From Mycobacterium spongiae (GTDB lineage: Bacteria > Actinomycetota > Actinomycetes > Mycobacteriales > Mycobacteriaceae), in NCBI RefSeq assembly GCF_018278905.1, contig NZ_CP046600.1, positions 2,728,001-2,792,000 on the forward strand: a stretch of 64,000 bases of DNA, in the 5' to 3' direction. Below are positions 19,048 to 29,028 of this stretch, piece by piece. Within the stretch, counting starts at the first letter, position 1; every line of letters starts with the position of its first letter. The translations under genes were made by a program, and so were the position numbers. The notes beneath the pieces are model-generated. The model had not been told where the DNA came from. It made no database searches and saw nothing but the letters and a program-made list of their open reading frames with translations.

Positions 19048-19548
19048 ATGCACCTCCCCGTTCAGTCACCGACACAGATCGCGTGGGTAACCCCGGACCT
19101 AGACGCCACCGAAATGGCCCTCACCGGGCTGTTAGGCGTCCGTAAGTGGGTGCGGATACCCGACGTGCACTTCGCTCCGGACACCTGCAGCTATCAGGGC
19201 GAGCCCGCCGACTTCGTCGCAAGCATCTCACTGAGCTATCTCGGCGATATGCAGTTGGAGCTGATCTGCCCGGTCCGCGGCGAGAATATCTATAGTGACT
19301 TCCTGCGCCGCTGCGGGCCTGGTCTACATCACATCTGTATGGAAGCTGACAGCCCGGAGGGATTCGAGGCCGCACTTGCGGAGGCGGCTGACCACGGCGC
19401 CGCGGTGGTACAGCGGGGTGTGATGCCCGGTGGAATTCAGTTCGGCTATGTGGCAGCGCCACAGGCTGGCGTGCCGTTCGTGGAGATTGCCTATTTCTCA
19501 CCCGAGATCAAGGCGTTCTACGACTACATCAAACAGGAGCAGCGGTGA
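19048..19548 (+). CDS. VOC/glyoxalase superfamily protein
   Basis: A 166-residue protein of the vicinal oxygen chelate fold, closest in layout to methylmalonyl-CoA epimerase-like or ring-cleaving members. The metal-binding residues of the fold are visible as Glu in MQLELI, His in GLHHICME and Glu in FVEIAYF, and the repeat starts with IAWVTPDLDATEMAL. I chose the ATG at 19048; a TATCCT -10 element at 19034-19039 suggests a leaderless or very short leader. The stop overlaps the next gene as GTGA. I do not recall this gene between Rv1816 and Rv1817 in M. tuberculosis. The coupling suggests it acts on the substrate or product of the flavoprotein. Confidence 0.82.
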   Translation: MHLPVQSPTQIAWVTPDLDATEMALTGLLGVRKWVRIPDVHFAPDTCSYQGEPADFVASISLSYLGDMQLELICPVRGENIYSDFLRRCGPGLHHICMEADSPEGFEAALAEAADHGAAVVQRGVMPGGIQFGYVAAPQAGVPFVEIAYFSPEIKAFYDYIKQEQR

Positions 19549-21017
19549 ACGCCGACATACCCGCGACGGTCGAGGCGCAAACGGTGACAGCCTGGTCGGA
19601 CGAGGTCGACGTGGTGGTGATCGGGTTCGGCATTGCCGGCGGCTGTGCCGCGGTGACCGCAGCGGCAGCCGGCGCGCGAGTCCTCGTGCTGGAGCGCGCA
19701 GCCGCGGCAGGCGGCACCACTTCGCTTGCGGGAGGGCACTTTTACCTGGGCGGCGGTACCGCGGTCCAGGAGGCGACCGGGCATCCCGACTCTCCCGAGG
19801 AGATGTACAAGTACCTGGTGGCGGTGTCGCGGCAGCCGGATCACACGAAGATTCGCGCCTATTGTGACGGCAGCGTGGAGCATTTCAATTGGCTGGAAGA
19901 CCTCGGTTTCCAGTTCGAGCGCAGTTACTTCCCGGGCAAAGCGGTGATCCAGCCCAACACCGAGGGTCTGATGTTCACCGGCAACGAGAAGGTCTGGCCG
20001 TTTCTCCAGGAGGCGGTGCCGGCGCCGCGCGGCCACAAGGTGCCGGTCCCTGGTGACACCGGTGGCGCCAGCATGGTGATCGACCTGCTCCTGAAACGAG
20101 CCGCGCTTCTCGGGGTGCAGATCCGCTACGAGACGGGCGCCACGGGGCTCATCGTCGAGGGGTCGGGCGCGAATACCCGCGTGGCCGGAGTGCGATGGAA
20201 GAAGTTCTCCGAAACCGGTGCCATCAAATCGGACGCGGTGATCATCGCTGCCGGAGGATTTGTGATGAACCCCGACATGGTCGCGAGGTACACACCGAAG
20301 CTGGCCGAGAAGCCGTTCGTGCTCGGCAACACCTACGACGACGGCTTGGGTATCCGGATGGGTGTCTCGGCCGGCGGCGCCACCGAGCACATGGATCAGA
20401 TCTTCGTTACCGCTCCGCCGTATCCGCCGCCAGTCTTGCTGACCGGGATCATCGTCAACAAGCTCGGACAGCGCTTCGTCGCGGAGGACTCTTACCATTC
20501 GCGAACCGCCGGGTTCATCATGGATCAGCCAGACAGTGCGGCGTACCTGATCGTCGACGAGAGCCATTTGGAGCACCCGACAATGCCGCTGGTCCCGTTC
20601 ATCGACGGTTGGGAAACCGTGGCCGAAATGGAAGCCGGGCTGTCAATCGCGCACGGCAACCTCAGCGCGACGCTGGATCGCTACAACGCCCATGCCGCCC
20701 GCGGCGCGGATCCTGACTTCCACAAACAACCGGAATTCCTTGCCCCGCAGGACAAAGGGCCGTGGGGGGCATTCGACATGTCGCTGGGCAAGGCAATGTA
20801 CGCCGGGTTCACCCTGGGCGGGCTGACCACGTCGGTGGACGGGCAGGTGTTGCGGGCCGACGGTACGGCGGTGGCGGGTTTGTACGCAGCTGGGGCGTGC
20901 GCGTCGAACATCGCGCAGGATGGCAAGGGGTACGCCAGCGGGACCCAGCTGGGTGAGGGGTCGTTTTTCGGTCGGCGTGCCGGGGCGCACGCCGCGGCGG
21001 GGGCGCATCCGCGATAG
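19545..21017 (+). CDS. FAD-dependent oxidoreductase, fumarate reductase/3-ketosteroid dehydrogenase-like (Rv1817-like)
   Basis: A 490-residue flavoprotein. It has the FAD-binding motif VVVIGFGIAGG at about residues 26-36 and the ending typical of this family, where AAGACASNIAQDGKGYASG binds the isoalloxazine. Relatives include fumarate reductase flavoprotein subunits and 3-ketosteroid delta-1-dehydrogenases, which remove or add hydrogen across C-C bonds; the actual substrate is unknown. The GTG start overlaps the VOC gene stop (GTGA), so the two are translated together. In M. tuberculosis PE_PGRS33 follows Rv1817; here the next gene is the convergent ABC transporter and no PE_PGRS is present. 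Confidence 0.88.
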   Translation: MNADIPATVEAQTVTAWSDEVDVVVIGFGIAGGCAAVTAAAAGARVLVLERAAAAGGTTSLAGGHFYLGGGTAVQEATGHPDSPEEMYKYLVAVSRQPDHTKIRAYCDGSVEHFNWLEDLGFQFERSYFPGKAVIQPNTEGLMFTGNEKVWPFLQEAVPAPRGHKVPVPGDTGGASMVIDLLLKRAALLGVQIRYETGATGLIVEGSGANTRVAGVRWKKFSETGAIKSDAVIIAAGGFVMNPDMVARYTPKLAEKPFVLGNTYDDGLGIRMGVSAGGATEHMDQIFVTAPPYPPPVLLTGIIVNKLGQRFVAEDSYHSRTAGFIMDQPDSAAYLIVDESHLEHPTMPLVPFIDGWETVAEMEAGLSIAHGNLSATLDRYNAHAARGADPDFHKQPEFLAPQDKGPWGAFDMSLGKAMYAGFTLGGLTTSVDGQVLRADGTAVAGLYAAGACASNIAQDGKGYASGTQLGEGSFFGRRAGAHAAAGAHPR

Positions 21018-21072
21018 GGGTCCAGCGGCGGTGCCTCGGGGTCGCGGGCGCTGCGGCCGTGTTCGGAGGAAA

Positions 21073-22992
21073 TTAAACGCTGGCCGGTGCGGCCCCAGCC
21101 CGCATCAGCCGCCACTGGCCCTCGCCGAGCAGTTCGAGTTGGTGTTCGTGGTGCTGCTCGACGGTGGACCGATGGCTAACGCTGACCACCACACAGTCTG
21201 GCAATTCGGCGCGCACCAGCTGATAGAGGGCGAATTCGAGCCCTTCGTCGAGGGCCGCGGTGGATTCGTCAAGAAAAACCGCCTTGGGTTTGGTGAGCAG
21301 TATGCGGGCGAACGCGACGCGCTGCTGCTCACCGGGCGAGAGCACCTTGGCCCAATCCTGTTCCTCATCAAGGCGATTGACCAGCGGGGCCAGTGCCACT
21401 TTGGTCAGCGCGTCACGCAGTTCCTCGTCGGAGAGCACTCCCGACGATTGCGGGTAGGAGACCACCGTGCGGAGATCGCCCAGCGGAACATAGGGCAGCT
21501 GGGACAAGAACATCGTGTCGTTGTCGCCCCCAGGCCGTCGCAGGGTGCCCGTCGCGTACGGCCACAGTTGCGCCAGGCTGCGCAGCAGCGTGGTCTTGCC
21601 AGCACCCGAGCGGCCAGTGATCACCAGCGAGTCGCCGCTGCCCAACTGCAGGTCAAGCGGGTCGATCAGCCGGTCACCGGTCGGCGTGCGTACCTCGACA
21701 TTCTCGATATGAACCGACCCGTCATCGGTCGGCTCAGCCGCAACGGCCGGCAACGCGCGACCCTTTTCGTTCGCGTCGACCAGTCCGTGCAACCGGATGA
21801 TGGCCGCGCGGAAGGAGGCGAACGCGTCGTAGTTGTTCCGGAAGAACGACAGCGAGTCGAAGATGTTTCCAAACGCCATCGCCGTCTGTGTGACGTCACC
21901 GAAGTGGATTTGATCGGCAAACAGTCGGGGTGCCTGGATCACCCACGGTAGCGGGACGATGGTCTGGCTCACCGACAGATTCCATCCGTTGAACCCGATG
22001 CTGCGGCGCACATAGCGGCGATAGTTGGCGATGACCGGGTTGAACCGGCGCGACAGCTGAGCGCGCTCCACGCGCTCGCCGCGATAGAAGCCCACCGCCT
22101 CGGCCGCATCCCGCAGGCGCACCAAGGCATAGCGGAAAGCCGCGTTGAGCTTCTCGTTGCGGAAGCTGAGCCAGATAAGTGGGCGCCCGATGATGAACGA
22201 GATGATCGTGGCCACGAATACGTAGATCAGCACCGTCCAGAACATTGCCCGGGGGAAGGTGAAACCGAGGATGTTCAGCGGGCCCGAGAGATTCCACAGG
22301 ATCGCCGTAAAGGAAATGACCGAAATGATCGATTGCACGGCCCCGAATAACAGCGTGGTACCTGTGCCGTTGGAGGGTGCGTTCGGGGTGCCACCGGCAC
22401 CGGCGGTGAAGATGTCGACGTCTTGTTGGATGCGCTGGTCCGGGTTGTCGATGGTTTCGTCGATGAACAGGTCCCGGTAGTAGGCCCTGCCGTGGAGCCA
22501 GTCCTCGGTGAGGTGGTCGGTCAGCCAGACGCGCCAAGCGATGATGAAGCGCTGCGTGAGGTAGATGTCGGCCATGACCCGCGCTACGTGCAGCACCGCC
22601 ATCACGCTGAATACCCCGATCGACATCCAAAATCCATGCACACCTGAGCGTTTGACCGCGTCGTCGTCGGCGGCGATACCCTCGAAGGCCTTCTGCAAGG
22701 CCGTGTACATGTCGTTGCCCTGGTAGCTGAACAAGACGTTCAGGCGCACGGCCAGCACGACCGAGAACAACAGCACACCGAGCATCAGCCACACTCGAAC
22801 GCTGTCGGGGCCTACAAAGTACTCGCGGGTGATGCGCCAAAACTGCTTGCCCCACGGTGTCAGGTATCTGAACAAAGCCAGCGCGACGAGCACGCTGATG
22901 GCGCTGATCGTCCAGGCTTTACCGATCCAATACAGAGAATCCAGGGGTGCCCCGGACCAGTCGATGGATGGCGTAAAAGGTGTCGGGCCCAA
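21073..22992 (-). CDS. SbmA/BacA-type ABC transporter (Rv1819c-like)
   Basis: A 639-residue fused exporter-fold transporter: an N-terminal membrane domain of the SbmA_BacA type (about residues 1-390) and a nucleotide-binding domain with Walker [10 protein letters not shown], signature LSPGEQQR and Walker B AVFLDES. Rv1819c imports hydrophilic molecules including vitamin B12, bleomycin and antimicrobial peptides. I chose the TTG at 22992 because GAGGAG lies 9-14 nt upstream and the length then equals the 639 residues of the M. tuberculosis protein; a GTG seven codons earlier (23013) is possible but would place that ribosome binding site inside the gene. It is divergent from ilvG. Confidence 0.94.
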   Translation of the reverse strand: MGPTPFTPSIDWSGAPLDSLYWIGKAWTISAISVLVALALFRYLTPWGKQFWRITREYFVGPDSVRVWLMLGVLLFSVVLAVRLNVLFSYQGNDMYTALQKAFEGIAADDDAVKRSGVHGFWMSIGVFSVMAVLHVARVMADIYLTQRFIIAWRVWLTDHLTEDWLHGRAYYRDLFIDETIDNPDQRIQQDVDIFTAGAGGTPNAPSNGTGTTLLFGAVQSIISVISFTAILWNLSGPLNILGFTFPRAMFWTVLIYVFVATIISFIIGRPLIWLSFRNEKLNAAFRYALVRLRDAAEAVGFYRGERVERAQLSRRFNPVIANYRRYVRRSIGFNGWNLSVSQTIVPLPWVIQAPRLFADQIHFGDVTQTAMAFGNIFDSLSFFRNNYDAFASFRAAIIRLHGLVDANEKGRALPAVAAEPTDDGSVHIENVEVRTPTGDRLIDPLDLQLGSGDSLVITGRSGAGKTTLLRSLAQLWPYATGTLRRPGGDNDTMFLSQLPYVPLGDLRTVVSYPQSSGVLSDEELRDALTKVALAPLVNRLDEEQDWAKVLSPGEQQRVAFARILLTKPKAVFLDESTAALDEGLEFALYQLVRAELPDCVVVSVSHRSTVEQHHEHQLELLGEGQWRLMRAGAAPASV

Positions 22993-23050
22993 GGTCGATA
23001 TCTCCTCACACAACGGAAATCCTTCGGCGAAGGTACCCGACGATTGTCGC

Positions 23051-23056
23051 TAGGCT
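23051..23056 (+). promoter_or_regulatory. -10 element for leaderless ilvG
   Basis: TAGGCT lies 6 nt before the ilvG ATG at 23063, so transcription should start at or next to the A of the start codon. Confidence 0.55.
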
Positions 23057-23062
23057 GCCGAT

Positions 23063-24706
23063 ATGAGCATCGACGCCGTACCCACCGAGACCATGCATGC
23101 GGGCCGACTCATCGCGCGCCGGCTTAAGGCCAGCGGCATCGACACGCTATTCACCCTGTCGGGTGGCCACTTGTTCTCCATCTACGACGGCTGTCGCGAC
23201 GAGGGCATCCGGCTGATCGATACCCGCCACGAGCAGACCGCCGCCTTCGCCGCAGAGGGCTGGTCGAAGGTGACCCGGGTGCCCGGAGTCGCCGCGCTCA
23301 CCGCGGGACCGGGCGTCACGAACGGGATGAGTGCGATGGCCGCCGCACAGCAGAACCAGTCACCACTGGTGGTGCTCGGCGGTCGCGCGCCGGCGGCGCG
23401 CTGGGGGATGGGCTCACTACAAGAGATCGACCACGTGCCGTTTGTCGCGCCGTTGTGCCGCTTGGCAGCGACCGCGCAGTCAGCCGACGACGCGGGTCGG
23501 CTCATAGACCACGCGTTGCAGGCCGCCGTCGCGGCCCCCTCCGGTGTGGCGTTCGTCGACTTCCCGATTGACCACGTGTTTTCCCTGTCGACTGATGACG
23601 GGCGCCCCGGCGCGCTGGCGGACCTGCCGGCGGCGGCAGGTGCCGATCACCAAGCGCTCGATCGGGCAGCTGACCTGCTATCGGCGGCGCGCCGGCCAGT
23701 GATCATGGCCGGCACCAATGTCTGGTGGGGCCACGGGGAGCAGGCTTTGCTGCGTCTCGCGGAGGCGATGCGGATTCCGGTGCTCATGAATGGGATGGCT
23801 CGTGGTGTGGTGCCCGCCGACCACGAGTTGGCGTTTTCGCGGGCGCGGGCAAAAGCGTTGGGGGAGGCCGACGTTGCCGTGGTGGTTGGAGTCCCGATGG
23901 ACTTCCGACTGGGCTTCGGCAAGGTGTTCGGAGAGCATACTCAGCTTGTTGTGGCTGACCGCGCCGAACCGCAGCGCCAACCTCCGCGGCCCATCGCCGC
24001 GGGGCTCTACGGCGACCTGACGGCGATCCTGTCGGCGCTGGCCGAACCGGGCGGCACCAACCATGAGGACTGGATTGACGAGTTGCGGACGACGGAGACC
24101 GCGGCCAGAGACCAGGAGCGCTCCGAGCTCGCCGATGACCGGTCTCCACTGCATCCGCTGCGCGTTTACGCCGAGCTGGCGCCGCTGCTGGACCGTGACG
24201 CCGTGGTTGTGATCGATGCTGGCGATTTCGGCTCCTACGCCGGGCGGGTCATCGACAGCTATCTGCCCGGTTGCTGGTTGGATAGTGGCCCGTTTGGCTG
24301 CCTTGGGTCGGGTCCTGGATATGCCTTGGCCGCCAAACTGGCGCAACCGCAGCGACAGGTTGTGCTGCTGCAGGGCGACGGCGCCTTCGGTTTCAGTGGC
24401 ATGGAATGGGACACCCTGGCCCGGCACCACGTGCCGGTCGTGTCGGTGGTGGGCAACAACGGCATCTGGGGGTTGGAAAAGCATCCGATGGAGGCGCTGT
24501 ACGGCTATTCGGTGGTAGCCGAACTACGTCCGGAAACCCGCTACGACGAGGTGGTGCGTGCTCTCGGTGGGCACGGCGAGCTGGTGTCGGCGCCCGGCGA
24601 ACTTCGCCCGGCGCTAGAACGTGCCTTCGCCAGCGGTCTTCCCGCAGTCGTCAACGTGCTCACCGAGCCAAGCATCGCCTACCCGCGCCGATCGAATCTC
24701 GCCTGA
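23063..24706 (+). CDS. ilvG: Thiamine diphosphate-dependent acetolactate synthase-like enzyme IlvG
   Basis: A 547-residue enzyme of the acetohydroxyacid synthase family with the three usual domains. The catalytic glutamate is Glu57 (RHEQTAAF), and the thiamine diphosphate/Mg2+ motif begins GDG at 438-440 and ends with NN about 27 residues later. The family makes acetolactate from pyruvate. Several actinobacterial paralogues like this one are not the main biosynthetic enzyme and may be oxalyl-CoA decarboxylase- or benzaldehyde lyase-like; the role of Rv1820 is not settled. The leader is probably absent. secA2 starts 34 nt after its stop, with its own promoter. Confidence 0.9.
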   Translation: MSIDAVPTETMHAGRLIARRLKASGIDTLFTLSGGHLFSIYDGCRDEGIRLIDTRHEQTAAFAAEGWSKVTRVPGVAALTAGPGVTNGMSAMAAAQQNQSPLVVLGGRAPAARWGMGSLQEIDHVPFVAPLCRLAATAQSADDAGRLIDHALQAAVAAPSGVAFVDFPIDHVFSLSTDDGRPGALADLPAAAGADHQALDRAADLLSAARRPVIMAGTNVWWGHGEQALLRLAEAMRIPVLMNGMARGVVPADHELAFSRARAKALGEADVAVVVGVPMDFRLGFGKVFGEHTQLVVADRAEPQRQPPRPIAAGLYGDLTAILSALAEPGGTNHEDWIDELRTTETAARDQERSELADDRSPLHPLRVYAELAPLLDRDAVVVIDAGDFGSYAGRVIDSYLPGCWLDSGPFGCLGSGPGYALAAKLAQPQRQVVLLQGDGAFGFSGMEWDTLARHHVPVVSVVGNNGIWGLEKHPMEALYGYSVVAELRPETRYDEVVRALGGHGELVSAPGELRPALERAFASGLPAVVNVLTEPSIAYPRRSNLA

Positions 24707-24728
24707 CGGGCCTCGCCGGAAGGTCGCG

Positions 24729-24734
24729 TACCGT
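24729..24734 (+). promoter_or_regulatory. -10 element for leaderless secA2
   Basis: TACCGT lies 6 nt before the GTG at 24741 and supports that codon as the secA2 start. Confidence 0.5.
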
Positions 24735-24740
24735 TGGGCT

Positions 24741-27077
24741 GTGCCCAAGACCAGCCATACCCAACCGGGCCGCCTGAGCAGCCGATTCTGGCGGCTTCTC
24801 GGCGCAAGTACGGAAAAGACCCGAAGTCGTTCCATGGCGGAGGTATCCGCGTCGGCCGAGTACGACAAGGAAGCTGCCGATCTGGACGACGAGAAGCTAG
24901 TCAAAGCAGCCCGGCTGCTCAACCTCGACCAGCTCGCCCAGTCCCCCGACGTCCCCCAGTTCCTCGCGATTGCCCGCGAGGCCGCCGAGCGGACGACCGG
25001 GTTGCGTCCGTTTGAAGTGCAGCTACTGGGCGCACTGCGCATGCTCGATGGCGACGTGATCGAGATGGCGACCGGTGAGGGCAAGACCCTCGCCGGTGCG
25101 ATCGCCGCCGCCGGCTACGCCCTGGCTGGTCGGCACGTGCACGTCGTGACCATCAATGACTATTTGGCCCACCGCGACGCGGAGTGGATGGGCCCGCTGC
25201 TCGAGGCGATGGGCCTGACGGTCGGGTGGATCACTGCAGAATCGACGCGGGCGGATCGCAGTGCCGCTTATGACTGTGATGTCACCTACGCCTCGATCAA
25301 CGAAATTGGCTTTGACGTACTGCGCGACCAGCTGGTGACCAACGTCGACGATCTGGTATCCCCGAACCCGGATGTAGCTCTCATCGACGAAGCCGATTCC
25401 GTCCTGGTCGACGAGGCGCTGGTGCCGCTGGTGCTGGCGGGAACTACCCACCGGGAGACACCGCGGCTAGAGATCATTCAGCTGGTCGGTCAGCTCGTTG
25501 GGGCCTCCGACACCGACGAATACTTTGCCACCGACGCCGATAGCCGCAACGTCCACTTGACCGATGCCGGGGCGCGGAAAGTGGAAAAAGCCCTCGGTGG
25601 CATCGACTTGTACTCCGAGGAACATGTTGGCACCACGCTGACCGAGGTGAACGTCGCGCTGCACGCCCATGTGCTGTTGCAACGCGACGTGCACTACATC
25701 GTCCGGGACGACGCGGTGCACCTGATCAACGCCTCGCGGGGCCGCATCGCGCAACTGCAGCGCTGGCCCGATGGCCTGCAAGCAGCGGTCGAAGCCAAGG
25801 AAGGCATCGAGACCACCGAAACGGGCGAGGTCCTCGACACCATCACGGTGCAGGCATTGGTCAACCGGTACGCGACCGTGTGCGGGATGACCGGGACCGC
25901 GCTGGCCGCCGGCGAGCAGCTGCGCCAGTTCTACAAGTTAAGCGTTTCACCGATACCGCCCAATACCCCGAACATTCGCGAAGACGAATCCGATCGGGTG
26001 TACATCACCGCTGCGGCCAAGAACGACGCGATCGTCGAACACATCGCCGAGGTGCATGAAACGGGGCAGCCAGTCCTCGTCGGCACGCGCGACGTTGCCG
26101 AATCCGAGGAGCTGCACGAGAGGCTGCAGCATCGCGGCGTGTCCGCCGCGGTGCTCAACGCAAAGAACGATGCCGAGGAGGCCCGGGTGATCGCCGAGGC
26201 CGGCAAATTCGGCACGGTCACGGTGTCCACCCAGATGGCTGGGCGTGGCACCGATATTCGGCTGGGTGGATCAGACGAGGCCGACCATGACCGCGTCGCC
26301 GAACTGGGCGGACTCCATGTGGTTGGCACTGGCCGGCATCACACCGAGCGGCTGGACAACCAGCTGCGCGGCCGGGCCGGGCGCCAGGGCGACCCAGGGT
26401 CATCGGTGTTCTTCTCGAGTTGGGAGGACGATGTCGCCGAGGCGAACCTCGATAGCAACAAGTTGCCTGCGGAAACCGACGAAGACGGCCGGATTGTCAG
26501 CTCGAAGGCAAGTAGTCTGCTCGACCACGCCCAGCGCGTCGCCGAAGGTCGGCTCCTGGACGTGCACGCCAACACGTGGCGGTACAACCAACTCATAGCT
26601 CAGCAGCGCGCCATCATCGTGGACCGGCGTAACACGTTGCTACGCACCGCAACCGCGCTCGAGGAGCTCACCGAACTGGCGCCGGAGCGGTACCAGGAGC
26701 TGTCTGACGAGGTGTCCGACGAGCGCCTCGAAGAGATCTGCCGGTTGATCATGCTGTATCACCTCGACCGTGGCTGGGCAGATCACCTCGCCTACCTGGC
26801 TGATATTCGGGAAAGTATCCATTTGCGGGCGCTGGGCCGGCAGAATCCGCTCGACGAGTTCCACCGGCTTGCGGTCGACGCGTTCGCGTCCCTGGCCGCT
26901 GATGCGATCGAGGCAGCCCAACAGACCTTCGAGACCGCCAATGTCCTTGAAGACGAGGCGGGACTTGATCTATCCAAGCTGGCCCGGCCGACATCGACAT
27001 GGACGTACATGGTCAACGACAACCCGCTGTCCGACGACACCTTGTCGACCCTGAGCCTGCCCGGGGTGTTCCGCTGA
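24741..27077 (+). CDS. secA2: Accessory Sec translocation ATPase SecA2
   Basis: A 778-residue SecA-type ATPase. Walker A (ATGEGKT) is near residue 110 and the DEAD-type Walker B (IDEAD) near residue 214; the second helicase half holds [11 protein letters not shown] and [13 protein letters not shown]. It is shorter than SecA1 and lacks the zinc-binding C-terminal linker, as expected for SecA2, which exports a limited set of proteins including SodA and some lipoproteins and is needed for growth in macrophages. I chose the GTG at 24741 because of the upstream -10; the longer frame starting at 24621 lies in ilvG. Confidence 0.94.
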   Translation: MPKTSHTQPGRLSSRFWRLLGASTEKTRSRSMAEVSASAEYDKEAADLDDEKLVKAARLLNLDQLAQSPDVPQFLAIAREAAERTTGLRPFEVQLLGALRMLDGDVIEMATGEGKTLAGAIAAAGYALAGRHVHVVTINDYLAHRDAEWMGPLLEAMGLTVGWITAESTRADRSAAYDCDVTYASINEIGFDVLRDQLVTNVDDLVSPNPDVALIDEADSVLVDEALVPLVLAGTTHRETPRLEIIQLVGQLVGASDTDEYFATDADSRNVHLTDAGARKVEKALGGIDLYSEEHVGTTLTEVNVALHAHVLLQRDVHYIVRDDAVHLINASRGRIAQLQRWPDGLQAAVEAKEGIETTETGEVLDTITVQALVNRYATVCGMTGTALAAGEQLRQFYKLSVSPIPPNTPNIREDESDRVYITAAAKNDAIVEHIAEVHETGQPVLVGTRDVAESEELHERLQHRGVSAAVLNAKNDAEEARVIAEAGKFGTVTVSTQMAGRGTDIRLGGSDEADHDRVAELGGLHVVGTGRHHTERLDNQLRGRAGRQGDPGSSVFFSSWEDDVAEANLDSNKLPAETDEDGRIVSSKASSLLDHAQRVAEGRLLDVHANTWRYNQLIAQQRAIIVDRRNTLLRTATALEELTELAPERYQELSDEVSDERLEEICRLIMLYHLDRGWADHLAYLADIRESIHLRALGRQNPLDEFHRLAVDAFASLAADAIEAAQQTFETANVLEDEAGLDLSKLARPTSTWTYMVNDNPLSDDTLSTLSLPGVFR

Positions 27078-27087
27078 GACCACCTCC

Positions 27088-27339
27088 GTCGGCCCGCGCG
27101 CGGACCGCATCGTCACCGGGCTGGGCTGGATTGCCCGGCTCGCCCCCTCGCCGCGATGCGGCTGGGGGTGCCCCCACCTCGGTCCGCGCGCGGACCGCAT
27201 CGTCACCGGGCTGGGCTGGATTGCCCGGCTCCTCCTCGGTCCGCGCGCGGACCGCATCGTCACCGGGTCTGGCTCAATTGCCCGGGTCCCTCTCAGTCCG
27301 CGCGCGGGCCGTAACGTCGCCGAGCTAGGGTCACAGCTC
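27088..27339 (+). repeat. Four-copy repeat array between secA2 and pgsA2
   Basis: A unit of about 50 bp begins with the self-complementary CCGCGCGCGG and continues ACCGCATCGTCACCGGGCT, then GGGCTGGATTGCCCGGCTC. Copies lie near 27091-27141, 27181-27231, 27238-27289 and, degenerate, 27297-27339. Copies 1 and 2 are nearly identical; a 38-bp GC-rich spacer separates them. The fourth copy carries the TAGGGT (27326-27331) that looks like the pgsA2 -10 element. Copy number could vary between strains. Confidence 0.75.
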
Positions 27340-27969
27340 ATGGAGCCGGTGCCCGCACAGAATCGTGTGTTGACGGTGCCCAACGCGCTGAGCATCGTCC
27401 GCCTGGCCCTGATTCCGGTGTTGGTTTACGCGATGCTTTTTGCCCACGCAAACGGCTGGGCTGTGGCGATTCTGATGTTCAGTGGTGTCTCCGATTGGGC
27501 GGACGGCAAGATCGCACGGCTGCTCAATCAGTCGTCGCGGTTGGGCGTGCTCCTCGACCCCGCCGTCGATCGCCTCTACATGGTCACGATCCCGATCGTT
27601 TTTGGGCTGAGCGGGATTCTGCCGTGGTGGATTGTTGTCACGCTGCTGGCGCGCGACGTGGCTCTGGCAGCGACCCTGCCGCTCTTGTTGAGCCGCGGAA
27701 TCTCGGCACTACCGGTGACCTACGTTGGCAAGGCCGCGACCTTCGCCCTCATGGTGGCCTTTCCCATCATCCTGCTTGGACAATGGGACGCACTGTGGAG
27801 TCGCGTGGTGGGGGCCTTTGGTTGGGCATTCTTGATCTGGGGTATGTACATGTACCTCTGGGCATTTGTGCTGTATGCGGTGCAGATGACCCTGGTGGTG
27901 CGGCGCATGCCCAGGGTCCACGACCGGACTCGTCGGCAGGTCGCGCGAAACGCAGGTGAACATGGTTGA
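27340..27969 (+). CDS. pgsA2: CDP-alcohol phosphatidyltransferase PgsA2 (phospholipid synthase)
   Basis: A 209-residue membrane enzyme with about six helices. The CDP-alcohol phosphatidyltransferase signature D-x2-DG-x2-AR-x8-G-x3-D-x3-D is intact (DWADGKIAR, then G and DPAVD) at about residues 50-76. Such enzymes transfer a phosphatidyl group from CDP-diacylglycerol to an alcohol. The gene name implies phosphatidylglycerophosphate synthase, but actinobacterial paralogues of this kind can be eukaryote-type cardiolipin synthases, which is an equally good guess. The ATG follows a TAGGGT -10 closely, so the message is short-leadered or leaderless. The following DUF881 gene overlaps its 3' end. 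Confidence 0.9.
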   Translation: MEPVPAQNRVLTVPNALSIVRLALIPVLVYAMLFAHANGWAVAILMFSGVSDWADGKIARLLNQSSRLGVLLDPAVDRLYMVTIPIVFGLSGILPWWIVVTLLARDVALAATLPLLLSRGISALPVTYVGKAATFALMVAFPIILLGQWDALWSRVVGAFGWAFLIWGMYMYLWAFVLYAVQMTLVVRRMPRVHDRTRRQVARNAGEHG

Positions 27970-28885
27970 ACCTGATCGGCGCCTCGGCGGGTACGACCCC
28001 AATGCGGGTTACCGCGCCCACGCCGCTCGCCCGCAGCGCATCGCGGTGCCGTCCTTACTGCGTGCTTTGCTGTCAGAGCATTTGGATCCCGGCTATGCCG
28101 CCGCAGCAGCCGACCGGGCTCGCTCCGGCACCCCTCGGGGTGGGCGCGCCCGTGCTATCGGCTGGATGTGGCAGGCATTGGCGGCGACTCTGGTCGCCAC
28201 GGTATTTGCTGCTGCGGTAGCCCAAGCACGTACGGTGGCCCCCGGCGTGCATGCCGCCCAACAGGTGCTGGCAAAAAACGTGCGTTCGACGCAGGCCGCC
28301 GCGACCGAATTGACTCAACGCCGGCGCGCCTTGTCGGCGGAAGTCGACGACATGCGACGGCGCACACTCGCCGACGACGCCACTGGACAACGGCTGTTGA
28401 ACCGGCTGGACGCGCTCAGTTTGGCGGCCGCGAGTACCGCGGTGATCGGCCCTGGCGTGACGGTGACGGTGACGGATCCAGGTGCCGGTCCGAACCTTTC
28501 CGATATGTCCAAGCAGCGGGTGACCGGTAGCCAGCAGATCATCCTGGATCGCGATTTGCAGCTCGTTGTCAACTCGTTGTGGGCGAGCGGTGCTGAGGCC
28601 ATATCGGTCGATGGGGTCCGGATCGGGCCGAACGTCACGATCCGGCAGGCTGGCGGAGCGATCCTGGTCGACAACAACCCCACCACGAGCCCGTATACAG
28701 TCCGTGCGATCGGTCCGCCGCATCTGATGCGCGATGCTTTTGACCGCAGTCCTGGTCTACACCGACTGCGGCTCCTGGAGATCTCCTATGGTGTGGGGGT
28801 CAGCGTCGACATTGGTGACGGGCTGGCATTGCCGGCCGGATCGATCCGGGATATCAAGTTCGCCAAAGAGATTGGGCCGCCCTAG
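27956..28885 (+). CDS. DUF881 membrane-anchored protein (Rv1823-like)
   Basis: A 309-residue protein with one membrane helix near residues 63-83, a coiled-coil-prone stretch (about 88-150) and a DUF881 domain. The fold resembles YlxW/YlxX-region proteins that accompany sbp in Gram-positive bacteria near division genes. An outer-face envelope or division role is likely but unproven. The start overlaps pgsA2; GTG 27956 and ATG 27962 are both possible. The TAG stop shares its last base with the first GTG of an unusual chain of mini-ORFs. Confidence 0.85.
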   Translation: MNMVEPDRRLGGYDPNAGYRAHAARPQRIAVPSLLRALLSEHLDPGYAAAAADRARSGTPRGGRARAIGWMWQALAATLVATVFAAAVAQARTVAPGVHAAQQVLAKNVRSTQAAATELTQRRRALSAEVDDMRRRTLADDATGQRLLNRLDALSLAAASTAVIGPGVTVTVTDPGAGPNLSDMSKQRVTGSQQIILDRDLQLVVNSLWASGAEAISVDGVRIGPNVTIRQAGGAILVDNNPTTSPYTVRAIGPPHLMRDAFDRSPGLHRLRLLEISYGVGVSVDIGDGLALPAGSIRDIKFAKEIGPP

Positions 28886-29028
28886 TGAGAGAGATCCTGC
28901 CCTCGTGAGAGAGATCCTGCCCTCGTGATAGAGATCCTGCCCTCGTGAGAGAGATCCTGGTGGTGCAGATACGGTTCGAAGGAGCGCGTCAAATGCTGGA
29001 CATGCGGACGGGGATGCGGAGCACATGA
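28885..29028 (+). repeat. 20-bp tandem repeats forming a chain of overlapping mini-ORFs
   Basis: Three units of GTGAGAGAGATCCTGCCCTC (the third with one change) at 28885, 28905 and 28925 are followed by a fourth, diverging unit at 28945. Each of the first three reads GTG then AGA (or ATA) GAG ATC CTG CCC TCG TGA, a 7-residue frame whose TGA overlaps the next unit's GTG as GTGA. The fourth GTG opens a 27-residue frame (28945-29028) that ends in TGA overlapping the sbp ATG as ATGA. The first GTG overlaps the DUF881 stop by one base. The reading chain is therefore continuous from gene to gene. Confidence 0.8.

Noticed and set aside
20920..21951. A 343-codon plus-strand frame opposite the ABC transporter, partly overlapping the flavoprotein
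   Set aside because: It is antisense to well-conserved transporter motifs, and its composition is that of a shadow frame.
27088..27339. CRISPR-like array
   Set aside because: Unequal spacing, near-identical units without unique spacers, and no cas genes nearby; a degenerating promoter-proximal tandem repeat fits better.
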